Under the pieces are notes generated by a model. That model saw nothing but the letters and a program-made list of their open reading frames with translations, had not been told where the DNA came from and did no database searches. From JAKVKY01 sp964293585 (GTDB taxonomy: Bacteria > Bacillota > Negativicutes > Acidaminococcales > Acidaminococcaceae): a DNA stretch of 64,000 bases. The position numbers and the translations under genes were made by a program. Where the stretch lies: positions 1 to 64,000 of the forward strand of contig CAXYYS010000001.1 in NCBI GenBank assembly GCA_964293585.1. Direction: 5' to 3'. Each line of letters starts with the position of its first letter. Position 1 is the stretch's first letter. Shown here in pieces: positions 25,404-33,193 of the stretch.

Positions 25404-25856
25404 ATGAAGATAGATGGTGCCGGCGGTTGTTTTGAAAACAGGATGTACGAGATTTCCCGGCAGGTGGCCTGGAAATTTGTCAAGGAATGTATCCGGGAGA
25501 TGGATCTGGCCGTGGAAACTCTGGACGAGCAGAATTGTCTGGCCAGCGGCAAGTTAAAGAAGGATGAAGGTACCGGCATCTTTGCCATGCTGTTCCAGAA
25601 CAATCATCATAAATTGTTCCAGGCGGCGGTACAGGAAGTGAAGGATGAAGGTACGGTCCAGGTAGTTTTTGATGTGCATAAGAAAGTACCGACAGCTTAT
25701 CAGTGGAGCAAGCAGGATGAAGAGGTCACGGATTTTTACGACCGCTTTGACCAAAAGCTGGAAGAATATCTGCATTTTGCAATCTGCCCTCATTGTAAGA
25801 CGAAGGTGGACCGGAAGGTTAAGTTCTGTCCTAACTGCGGCAAGGCTATGCAGTAA
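25404..25856 (+). CDS. Small protein with C-terminal zinc ribbon, unknown function
   Basis: 150 aa. I do not recognise the first 125 residues, which look soluble and mixed helix/strand, with no signal or membrane segment. The C-terminal 25 residues form a zinc ribbon, CPHC ... CPNCGKAM, of the kind found in DNA- or RNA-associated and scaffold proteins. GGTGGAGG precedes the ATG and TATAAT-like sequence lies just after the rny terminator, so it has its own transcript. It ends at a terminator shared with the convergent rpmB gene. Confidence 0.7.
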   Translation: MKIDGAGGCFENRMYEISRQVAWKFVKECIREMDLAVETLDEQNCLASGKLKKDEGTGIFAMLFQNNHHKLFQAAVQEVKDEGTVQVVFDVHKKVPTAYQWSKQDEEVTDFYDRFDQKLEEYLHFAICPHCKTKVDRKVKFCPNCGKAMQ

Positions 25857-25862
25857 ATAAAA

Positions 25863-25890
25863 AAACCAAATGCTGTACGGCATTTGGTTT
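25863..25890. terminator. Bidirectional terminator between the zinc-ribbon gene and rpmB
   Basis: AAACCAAATGC (25863-25873) and GCATTTGGTTT (25880-25890) form a perfect 11-bp stem; T-rich tracts follow on both strands, and the two genes converge on it. Confidence 0.85.
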
Positions 25891-25904
25891 CTTTAATATC
25901 AGTC

Positions 25905-26210
25905 TTATTTTGCTTCTTCAGCTTGGGGAGCTTCAACAGCTTCAGCCTTAGGAGCTTCAACAGCTTCGGCCTTGGGAGCTTCAGCTTTGGGAGCTTCAAC
26001 AGGTGCAGCGACCGGAGCAGCCTGAACACGGGTTACTTTACCGGAACGCAGGCAGCTGGTGCAAACATTCATGGCTTTAACCTGATTGTCTACAACAACC
26101 CGTACCCGTTGGATATTGGGTTTCCAGGTCGTCCTGCTCTTTCTATTGGAGTGGCTGACCTTGTTGCCGGCCATAGCGCCCTTACCGCAGATCTCACATG
26201 TGTTGGACAT
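25905..26210 (-). CDS. rpmB: Ribosomal protein L28 with long acidic/alanine-rich tail
   Basis: 101 aa. Residues 1-62 are L28, with a four-cysteine zinc site (CEIC near the start, CTSC near 49-52) and the usual basic core SHSNRKSRTTWKPN. The remaining 38 residues repeat EAPKAEA/VEAPKAEA, a tail most L28 proteins lack. The chosen ATG has AAGGAGG ahead; an upstream in-frame extension of 29 residues is not L28-like. It is the only minus-strand gene between 4.2 and 29 kb. Confidence 0.93.
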   Translation of the reverse strand: MSNTCEICGKGAMAGNKVSHSNRKSRTTWKPNIQRVRVVVDNQVKAMNVCTSCLRSGKVTRVQAAPVAAPVEAPKAEAPKAEAVEAPKAEAVEAPQAEEAK

Positions 26211-26325
26211 TTCACTTAACCTCCTTGCACAGACTAGTTTGGGTCTTTGTTGCAAATTTAACAAAAATATCTTACCATAGCAGGCACATAAAAGCAAGTT
26301 TTATTTTGATGGGGAGCGTGAAAAC

Positions 26326-28395
26326 ATGAAATGGTGGCAGGAAAGCATCGGCACTTTAAAGGGCATCGGTCCTAAAAGGGTAGAAGCTTTTGCCCGTTTA
26401 AATATCCAGACGATCGGCGATCTTTTAAACTTTTATCCCCGTCTGGACAGCTATATTGATAATTCCAAGATTTTGACCATCAGGGAACTGGCTACGGATG
26501 GTTCCCTGCAGCTATTTAAGGCTACGACCCTGCGGGCGGTGGAACGTTACAGTGCCGGCGGCAGGCGTTATGCCATGGTGACCGTGCGGGATGAGACCGG
26601 CTACGCCACCTTGTTTTTGTTTGGCGCCCAGACCTATGTGGCCCGGCAGTTAAAACCGGATTTGGAAATCCTGGTTCGGGGCCGGGTGAAACCGGGACGC
26701 AGTACCAAGACCGTCAGTGAGATCATGTTCCAGATTTTAGACGCTAAACACGGCGATACACTGCAGGGCATCCAGCCGGTGTATAACCTGACGGAATCCC
26801 TGACGCAGACAGTCCTGCGGCAGAGCGTGCGCCGGGCTTTAGAACTGGCGGTAAAACTGGGCAGCCCGGAAACCATCCCGGAACCCTTCGTGAAAAAGTA
26901 CGGTTTCTTAAACCGGCTGGCCTGTCTGCAGAACATTCATTTTCCGGAGAGTATGGCCAAGCTGGCGGCAGCAAAACGGCGGCTCATTTACGAGGAGCTG
27001 TTCCTGCTGCAGTGCGGCTTGTTGTTAAACCGGGAACATAATCACGATAACCGGGAAGGTATCAAGCACGGTCCCGACGGTAAGTTGGTAGCGGCGCTGC
27101 TTCGAGGTTTTCCTTTCCGCTTGACCGCGGCCCAGCAAAAAGCCTGGCGCGAGATTAGCGATGACATGGAAGGACGCCAGTCGATGCACCGGTTGTTACA
27201 GGGTGATGTCGGCAGCGGCAAGACGGCTCTGGCGGCGCTGGCCTTGGCCAAGACCGTGGAAAATGGTTTTCAGGGCTGCCTGGTGGCGCCTTCCAGCATC
27301 CTGGCTCATCAGCATCTGGAAACACTGCAGCAATTTTTCCAAGGCACCGGGGTGCGGCTGGCCCTGCTGACCAGCGCTACCAAAGCTGCGGAGCGGGAGC
27401 AGATTCTTGCGGCGCTGGCGGATGGCAGCTTGCAGATCCTTATCGGCACCCATGCTTTGCTGCAAGACGATGTGCAGTTTGCCCAGCTGGCCCTGGTGGT
27501 CACGGACGAGCAGCACCGCTTTGGCGTGAATCAGCGGGCAGCGCTGGTAAATAAATCCGGGTACGCTCCGGATACCCTGGTCATGACGGCTACGCCCATT
27601 CCCCGGACCCTGGCTCTCACCGTGTACGGGGATGTGGATCTGTCCATCATGAAGGGGATGCCGCCGGGACGCAAACGGGTTCAGACTTTGTGCTATACCG
27701 GCGAGATGCGGGACCAGGTTTATGCCGGTCTGGTCCGGCAGGTCCGGGCAGGCAGGCAGGCCTATGTGGTCTGTCCATCCATCGAAGAGGTGGAAGGCAG
27801 TGACCTGGCCAGTGTCAACGATGTGTTTGTGCATTTAAAACGCACCTGGCTGAAAGATATTCCCTGCGCCCTCCTGCATGGCAAACTGAAAAACAGTGAG
27901 AAAGAAGCCATCATGACGGCTTTTGCCGCAGGCGAGCTGAAAGTGCTGGTGACCACCACGGTCATCGAGGTGGGGGTCAATGTTCCCAACGCCACCCTGA
28001 TGATCGTGGAGAACGCGGACCGGTTCGGTTTGGCCCAGATTCACCAGCTGCGGGGCCGGGTAGGACGGGGCGAGCAGCAGTCATACTGCGTGCTGGTGAC
28101 GGATAATCTGGCGCCGGAAGCCCTGGCCCGTTTAAACGTGCTCCATAGCTGCAGCGATGGTTTTGAACTGTCGGAGAAAGATCTGGAACTGCGGGGCGCC
28201 GGCCAGTTGTTCGGACTCAGGCAGCACGGCTTGCCGGATCTGTATGTGGCGGATATCCTGCGGGATACGGATGTGCTGGTTGCCTGCCGCCAGGATGCCC
28301 AGAAAGCTTTAGCCAATCCGGCGCTGCGGGCCCAGGTTTTGACCGCGGTGGAAAATCAGTTCGATGCCCGTTTTGCCAATATTTTTAAGAACTGA
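26326..28395 (+). CDS. recG: ATP-dependent DNA helicase RecG
   Basis: 689 aa. Branch-migration helicase that regresses stalled forks and processes Holliday junctions. An N-terminal wedge/OB domain begins with the helix-hairpin segment LKGIGPKRVEAFARL; Walker A GDVGSGKT, DEQHRFGV (motif II), TATPIPRTLALTVYGD and the C-terminal QIHQLRGRVGRG follow in the usual order. Length is typical. Its own start has GGGGAGCG before the ATG. Confidence 0.97.
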   Translation: MKWWQESIGTLKGIGPKRVEAFARLNIQTIGDLLNFYPRLDSYIDNSKILTIRELATDGSLQLFKATTLRAVERYSAGGRRYAMVTVRDETGYATLFLFGAQTYVARQLKPDLEILVRGRVKPGRSTKTVSEIMFQILDAKHGDTLQGIQPVYNLTESLTQTVLRQSVRRALELAVKLGSPETIPEPFVKKYGFLNRLACLQNIHFPESMAKLAAAKRRLIYEELFLLQCGLLLNREHNHDNREGIKHGPDGKLVAALLRGFPFRLTAAQQKAWREISDDMEGRQSMHRLLQGDVGSGKTALAALALAKTVENGFQGCLVAPSSILAHQHLETLQQFFQGTGVRLALLTSATKAAEREQILAALADGSLQILIGTHALLQDDVQFAQLALVVTDEQHRFGVNQRAALVNKSGYAPDTLVMTATPIPRTLALTVYGDVDLSIMKGMPPGRKRVQTLCYTGEMRDQVYAGLVRQVRAGRQAYVVCPSIEEVEGSDLASVNDVFVHLKRTWLKDIPCALLHGKLKNSEKEAIMTAFAAGELKVLVTTTVIEVGVNVPNATLMIVENADRFGLAQIHQLRGRVGRGEQQSYCVLVTDNLAPEALARLNVLHSCSDGFELSEKDLELRGAGQLFGLRQHGLPDLYVADILRDTDVLVACRQDAQKALANPALRAQVLTAVENQFDARFANIFKN

Positions 28396-28489
28396 TTTTT
28401 TCCCGGACCGTACCCGGGAACTACAGCCGCTTGAACTACTGCCGCCGGTCAGGCCAATCCAGCCACCGGTGAAGTTTTTGTAAACAGGC

Positions 28490-28517
28490 TTGCATTTGCC
28501 GGGGAGCGTGTTATGAT
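28490..28517 (+). promoter_or_regulatory. Possible promoter of the VTT-domain gene
   Basis: TTGCAT (28490-28495), 16-base spacer, TATGAT (28512-28517). A leader of about 120 bases would follow, ending in a perfect hairpin TAGCTCC-GGC-GGAGCTA (28612-28628) 18 bases before the start codon. Confidence 0.45.
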
Positions 28518-28646
28518 TATCTTACTAGCGGTTCACTGCCGCGGTGGTACGCCTGCAGTTAAAAGAGACGTCTGCCGTGCCGGTGCCGCGAAAGTAGTAA
28601 ATGTTAAGTTGTAGCTCCGGCGGAGCTATATAAATAGAAGGATTTT

Positions 28647-29435
28647 ATGGAAACACCAAAAGATGTGCAACAACAAACAAAGATACAGCCTGCACCGGTA
28701 CCGGTAAAGCAGCCATGGTATGAGAACCCGGACGGCGTGACCAAGATTGTGGCCCTGGTCCTGCTGGTAATTTTGTGCGCGGTGGTGTATTTCTGCTGTG
28801 GTAATTTTGTGGAAAAAACTTTCCGCCTGGCCATTAGCGGCAATGTGTCCGCCCTGGCGGCTTATCTGCGTTCCTTCGGCCCCTGGGCCGTGGCTATCAG
28901 TTTCTTTATCGATGTGCTGATCAACTCAGGCAGCGTCTTTCCCTCCATCTTCATGTCCACGGCTAACGGCCTTATCTTCGGCCTGCCTCTGGGCATCTTA
29001 ATTTCCTGGCTGGCAGAGACGACCGGCGTGGTTATCAGCTTTCTGCTCATGCGTTTCTTTTTCCGCAACAGTGCGGAAGGTATCATTAAAAAAGCGCACC
29101 GGTTGCAGGACATTGATAATGCCAGCGCCAAGAACGGCATCTACTGGATGACTTTTGCCAGGGCGCTGCCGTATTTTCCTTCCGGCATCCTGACGGCGGT
29201 GGGCGCCGTGAGCCGGATGAGCATCAAGGATTATGTTATTGCCAACCTGATTGGTAAGTTCCCTTCCACAGCCCTGGAAGTCGTTATCGGCCATGACGTG
29301 GTAAACCTGCGGGCGCATAGCGTGCGGCTTACGGTGTTGGTCATCGTGGCAGCGGCAGTTTTTTACCTGATTAACAAATATGTGTTGCGCAAAAAGGCGG
29401 CGGAGGACCCCAAACCGGCGCCACCCGAAGAATAA
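28647..29435 (+). CDS. TVP38/TMEM64 (VTT domain) membrane protein
   Basis: 262 aa. One N-terminal membrane helix (about 30-52) follows a Pro-rich cytoplasmic start; further hydrophobic segments lie at about 70-100, 105-135, 170-190 and 228-246. The central FARALPYFPSGILTAVGAVSRMS segment is the VTT/SNARE-associated signature of DedA-related proteins, which are linked to lipid scrambling or membrane homeostasis. Expected in the inner membrane. Substrate unknown. It converges with hydF. Confidence 0.85.
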   Translation: METPKDVQQQTKIQPAPVPVKQPWYENPDGVTKIVALVLLVILCAVVYFCCGNFVEKTFRLAISGNVSALAAYLRSFGPWAVAISFFIDVLINSGSVFPSIFMSTANGLIFGLPLGILISWLAETTGVVISFLLMRFFFRNSAEGIIKKAHRLQDIDNASAKNGIYWMTFARALPYFPSGILTAVGAVSRMSIKDYVIANLIGKFPSTALEVVIGHDVVNLRAHSVRLTVLVIVAAAVFYLINKYVLRKKAAEDPKPAPPEE

Positions 29436-29438
29436 AAC

Positions 29439-29477
29439 ACACCCTGCTTGCGGTTGCTAAAACCGTAAACAGGGTGT
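29439..29477 (-). terminator. Terminator of hydF
   Basis: ACACCCTG (29439-29446) pairs with CAGGGTGT (29470-29477), with an inner CGGTT/AACCG pairing. On the minus strand the stem is followed by GTTTTATT. Confidence 0.75.
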
Positions 29478-29494
29478 CTTGTTACCCGGGAAAG

Positions 29495-30706
29495 TTAATC
29501 CAGCTTGGCGGCCAGGTCCGGGAAGATACTGAGGCTGCGTTTTAAGATGCCGTGCATGTAGGCGATGGCCAGGCCGTAGTTGGTCATAGGAATCTGCTGG
29601 GCCGCAGCTTCACGGTAGCGGTGCTGCATCTCTTTTTCGTTCAGCATGCAGCCGCCACAGTGGATGATCAGTTGGTAGCGGCTCAGGTCGGCGGGGAATT
29701 CACCGCCGCTGGTCCAGGCAAACTGCAACTTTTTGCCGGTAAAGTTTGTCACCCAGCCGGGCATCTTTACGGTGCCGATATCATCGCACTGGCGGTGATG
29801 GGTACAGCCTTCGGAAATCAGGACCTGGTCTCCGTCCCGGAGTTTTTTTAAGGCCAGGACACCGGCTACGGCGCCGGCCAGGTTGCCTTTATGCCGGGCC
29901 ATGAGGATGGAGAACGAGGTTAACGTGATGGCTGCCGGCGTGTCGGCATTTACCTTTTTAAAAGCCTGGCTGTCCGTGATGACCAGCTGGGGCGGCGTTT
30001 TTAAAGCAGCCAGGGTCTGACGTAAACTATCTTCTTTCGTGACCAGAGCATGGGCGCCGGCGTCCAGGATATCCCGGATGGTCTGCTGCTGGGGCAGGAT
30101 GAGCCGTCCTTTGGGAGCGGCGCTGTCCACCGGTACCACCAGGACTACCATGTCGCCTGGATGCAGCAGGTCGGCCACGATGGGTACGGTCTGGGTCTCG
30201 GGATTAAGCCGGGCCAGCGTTTCTTTTAAGTCTTTGATGCCGGCTTTGGTGGTGCTGCTGACCTGGCAGCTGACGACGCCGGGCACTTCCGGCAGGTTCA
30301 GGTCGCCGGCCAGATCGCATTTATTGTAGACCAGGACCACGGGCAGTTGGCGTGCCCGGACCTGATCCAGGAATTGCTTTTCTTCCTGGCCCAGTCCTGC
30401 GGCAGCTTCTACTACCAGGACTACGATGTCTGTTTTTTGGAGAACCTGATAAGCTTTCCGGACGCGCTGGGTTCCCAGTTCGCCTTCATCATCAATGCCC
30501 GGGGTATCGATAAACATTACCGGTCCCAGGGGGAGAAGTTCCATGGCCTTGTAAACCGGGTCCGTGGTGGTGCCCAGGACGGGGGAAACGATGGCCAGTT
30601 CCTGGCCGGTCAGGGCGTTGATGAGGCTGGACTTACCGGCATTGCGTTTACCAAAGATACCAATATGCACCCGCTCTGAGGCAGGGGTGGCGTTTAAGCT
30701 GCTCAT
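29495..30706 (-). CDS. hydF: [FeFe]-hydrogenase maturation GTPase HydF
   Basis: 402 aa. Scaffold that carries the 2Fe subcluster to HydA. The N-terminal GTPase has GKRNAGKSS (19-27) and DTPG (67-70), plus NKCD. The C-terminal cluster-binding part has CTHHRQCDDIG from C300 and IHCGGCM with C349 and C352, which is specific to HydF. The start with GGAAG seven bases before it is preferred over an ATG six codons upstream. hydE, hydG and hydA are not in this window. The presence of the gene implies an [FeFe]-hydrogenase and an anaerobic lifestyle. Confidence 0.95.
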   Translation of the reverse strand: MSSLNATPASERVHIGIFGKRNAGKSSLINALTGQELAIVSPVLGTTTDPVYKAMELLPLGPVMFIDTPGIDDEGELGTQRVRKAYQVLQKTDIVVLVVEAAAGLGQEEKQFLDQVRARQLPVVLVYNKCDLAGDLNLPEVPGVVSCQVSSTTKAGIKDLKETLARLNPETQTVPIVADLLHPGDMVVLVVPVDSAAPKGRLILPQQQTIRDILDAGAHALVTKEDSLRQTLAALKTPPQLVITDSQAFKKVNADTPAAITLTSFSILMARHKGNLAGAVAGVLALKKLRDGDQVLISEGCTHHRQCDDIGTVKMPGWVTNFTGKKLQFAWTSGGEFPADLSRYQLIIHCGGCMLNEKEMQHRYREAAAQQIPMTNYGLAIAYMHGILKRSLSIFPDLAAKLD

Positions 30707-30718
30707 AGTAACACTTCC

Positions 30719-30747
30719 TTGCAAGTTGACTGAATTTGTTTTATGAT
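30719..30747 (+). promoter_or_regulatory. Promoter of the glycosyltransferase gene
   Basis: TTGCAA (30719-30724), 17-base spacer, TATGAT (30742-30747), in the intergenic region divergent with hydF. Confidence 0.6.
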
Positions 30748-30835
30748 ACGTACGACGATAGTCTGTTGCTACCGTACTTTTATATTATACAACGGGCGGG
30801 CCTGGGAGAAAAGACCTAACCGGGGAGGAAAGAAG

Positions 30836-31987
30836 ATGCCGGTGCCACGTAAAATTTTAATCATGGCCGCGCCTTTGGGCACGGGACATAAGATGGCGGC
30901 GGCTACCCTGGCCAGGGAAGCTGCCCGGCAGGGCTTTGCCGTGGTGACGGCGGATGTGTTTAGTTTTTTGCCGGGCTGGCTGGGACGGCTGGTGCTGGCT
31001 GGCTATAGCCTCCTGTTGGCCTGGTGGCCGGCAGGCTACGCTATGATGTACGGCTGGGGTAACCGCCAGGCTGGTTCCCTGCGGCTGCGCTCCTGGCTGA
31101 ACCAGTTTTTGGCTAGCCGGGCCCGGGCTTTTTTGACCCGGGAAAAACCGGAGCTGGTTCTGGTAACTCATGCCACGGCAGCCGGCATCCTGACAGCTTA
31201 TAAGGCCAGGTACGCACCGGACTTGTATCTGGCCGGGGTCGTTACGGATTTTGTGGTCCACCGGTGGTGGCTTTATAAGGGTATCGATACTTATTTTACG
31301 GCTACGGAGACGGCGGCGGCTCAGTTGCGGCAACTGGCGGCGCAAACTTTACCCGCCCTGCCGGAAGTTCTGGTCACCGGTATTCCCATCCGCCGGCATT
31401 TCAGCCGCATGACCTATCTGTATGCCCGGGAACAGTTCCACTGGGAACCTGGGACCTTGGTGTGCCTGCTTTTAGGCGGCGGGGCCGGGCTGCTGCCCAT
31501 GGAAGACATCGTGGCAAAAATCCGGGCGGCGTATCCTAAACATTTACAGCTGGTGGCCGTTACGGGAACGAATACGGATCTGGCCGCCAGTCTCAGCAAA
31601 TATCCCGGCATTACTGTCTACGGGTACACGGACCAGCTGCCGGATCTTTTGATCGGGGCGGACGTGGTGGTAACCAAGGCCGGAGGTTTAACTTTGGCCG
31701 AGGCGGTGGCTGCCGGTCCGGAAATTATTATCTACAAGCCGCTGCCGGGACAAGAGCAGGGCAACACGGCCTACTTTACCGGTCAGGGGCTGGCCAGTCT
31801 GGCCCGGACACCGGAAGAGGTGCTGCGCTATCTGCAAAATTATCAGCGCCAGCCGGAACCGGAACGGGCGGCCCGGCTGCATAAACGGCAGGAGGCGGCC
31901 CGGCCTTTGGCGGCTCAGGATATTATCCGCCGGCTGCGGGAAAAAGAAGCGGCGGCGCCCGGCAAACAAGCTGGAAATTTTTTGTGA
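30836..31987 (+). CDS. MGDG-synthase/UgtP-like glycosyltransferase
   Basis: 383 aa. GT28-type enzyme. The N-terminal MAAPLGTGHKMAAATLA matches the diacylglycerol glycosyltransferase family (acceptor domain), and the C-terminal half carries LLGGGAGLLPMEDIV, VVTKAGGLTLAEAVAAGPEI and PLPGQEQGN for the UDP-sugar. It probably adds sugar to diacylglycerol to make membrane glycolipids at the inner face of the membrane; a MurG-like role is less likely. ATG 30836 behind GGGGAGGAAAG is chosen; the frame extends 31 codons upstream without a ribosome-binding site. Confidence 0.88.
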   Translation: MPVPRKILIMAAPLGTGHKMAAATLAREAARQGFAVVTADVFSFLPGWLGRLVLAGYSLLLAWWPAGYAMMYGWGNRQAGSLRLRSWLNQFLASRARAFLTREKPELVLVTHATAAGILTAYKARYAPDLYLAGVVTDFVVHRWWLYKGIDTYFTATETAAAQLRQLAAQTLPALPEVLVTGIPIRRHFSRMTYLYAREQFHWEPGTLVCLLLGGGAGLLPMEDIVAKIRAAYPKHLQLVAVTGTNTDLAASLSKYPGITVYGYTDQLPDLLIGADVVVTKAGGLTLAEAVAAGPEIIIYKPLPGQEQGNTAYFTGQGLASLARTPEEVLRYLQNYQRQPEPERAARLHKRQEAARPLAAQDIIRRLREKEAAAPGKQAGNFL

Positions 31988-32007
31988 ACTTTGCGTAAGC
32001 TCTTGAC

Positions 32008-32036
32008 TTGCAAAATTAAAGTATGTTATCTATAAT
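32008..32036 (+). promoter_or_regulatory. Promoter of dprA-topA
   Basis: TTGCAA (32008-32013), 17-base spacer, TATAAT (32031-32036), 42 bases before dprA. Confidence 0.75.
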
Positions 32037-32077
32037 AGGAAGTATATTTTTTGGCAGTCCTTGGAAGGGGGAGTTAA

Positions 32078-33169
32078 GTGGAACGATTTTATTGGGCGGC
32101 GCTCAGCGCTTTTCCCGGACTGGGGCTTAAAAATATTCCGGCCCTGGTGGATTATTTTGGCAGTGCCCGGGCGGCGTATACAGCCAGCCGGGAAGATTAC
32201 CTGGCCACGGGTTTACCTTTAGAGCCGCGGCGTCTGGGAGCCTATCTTAAGAACCGGCGGCCCGGATATCCGGAGGAGCTGGCGGAGTTTTGCGCCAGGC
32301 AGCATCTGCAGGTCCTGTGTTATGCTGACCGGGACTATCCGGAGCAGCTGAAGCAGACGGCCATGCCGCCGGTGGCACTCTATATCAGGGGCAGCCTGCC
32401 GGATTTACAGCAGGGTCTGGCGATGGTAGGTTCGCGTAACGCTTCAGAATATGGTCTGCAAGTGGCCCGGGCTTTTGCCGCAGATTTAAGCGCGGCAGGT
32501 CTGGTGATTATCAGTGGTGGAGCCAAGGGCATCGACACCGCGTCCCACGAAGGGGCGCTTACAGGTGGCGGTCCCACAGTTGCTGTTCTTGGCTGCGGTA
32601 TTGACATTACTTATCCCGCAAGGAATGCGTCTCTTTTTGCCCGTATCAGCGAAAATGGCGCGGTGCTCAGCGAATTTCCGCCGGGTACGCCGCCTCTCGC
32701 CGGTAATTTTCCCCAGCGCAACCGTATTGTCAGCGGTCTGGCCCGGGGACTCCTGGTAGTGGAAGCCGCTAAACAAAGCGGCGCCATGATTACCGTGGGT
32801 TTTGCCCTGGAGGAGGGGCGGGATGTCTTCTGCGTTCCCGGCAGCATCTTTTTGCCTAACAGCGCCGGCTGCCACAGCCTGATCAAGGCCGGGGCCCGGC
32901 TGGTGGACAGGCCGGAGGATATCCTGGAGGAACTGCTGCCCAGGCAGCCGTTAGTCAGGCACGGACCTTCGCTGTTTAGTGCACCGGATTTGGACCTGAC
33001 GCCTACCGGTCAGAAACTTTTACAGCTTTTAAGTGCGCAGCCGCAGCCACTGGAAGAAATTTTAGAAAAGACCGGGCTGGACCTGGCCACCGTCAGCAGA
33101 GAGTTATTGGATTTACAATTAAAAGGCGCGGTGGCAATGCTGGCCGGCCAAAGATTTTATCGGATTTAG
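32078..33169 (+). CDS. dprA: DNA-processing protein DprA
   Basis: 363 aa. Loads RecA on incoming single-stranded DNA during transformation. An N-terminal helical domain (1-70) precedes the Rossmann-like core with MVGSRNASEYG, IISGGAKGIDTASHEGAL and FPQRNRIVSGLARGLLVVEA; a small winged-helix domain ends the protein. It starts with GTG 32078 behind GGGGGAG. Together with the prepilin-like gene at 3.2 kb it hints at competence, but dprA is also widespread in non-competent bacteria. Confidence 0.95.
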   Translation: MERFYWAALSAFPGLGLKNIPALVDYFGSARAAYTASREDYLATGLPLEPRRLGAYLKNRRPGYPEELAEFCARQHLQVLCYADRDYPEQLKQTAMPPVALYIRGSLPDLQQGLAMVGSRNASEYGLQVARAFAADLSAAGLVIISGGAKGIDTASHEGALTGGGPTVAVLGCGIDITYPARNASLFARISENGAVLSEFPPGTPPLAGNFPQRNRIVSGLARGLLVVEAAKQSGAMITVGFALEEGRDVFCVPGSIFLPNSAGCHSLIKAGARLVDRPEDILEELLPRQPLVRHGPSLFSAPDLDLTPTGQKLLQLLSAQPQPLEEILEKTGLDLATVSRELLDLQLKGAVAMLAGQRFYRI

Positions 33170-33193
33170 TAAGTACCGTTTTAGGAGGATGAC

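Noticed and set aside
25932..26020. Repeats at the rpmB 3' end as a CRISPR-like array
   Set aside because: Units are short, in frame, and encode a protein tail; no spacer-repeat pattern and no cas genes.
28513..28614. A 33-codon open frame with GGGGAG before its ATG, upstream of the VTT-domain gene, as a leader peptide
   Set aside because: Its first codons coincide with the -10 (TATGAT) of the most likely promoter, so it would not be on the transcript; no conservation evidence is available.
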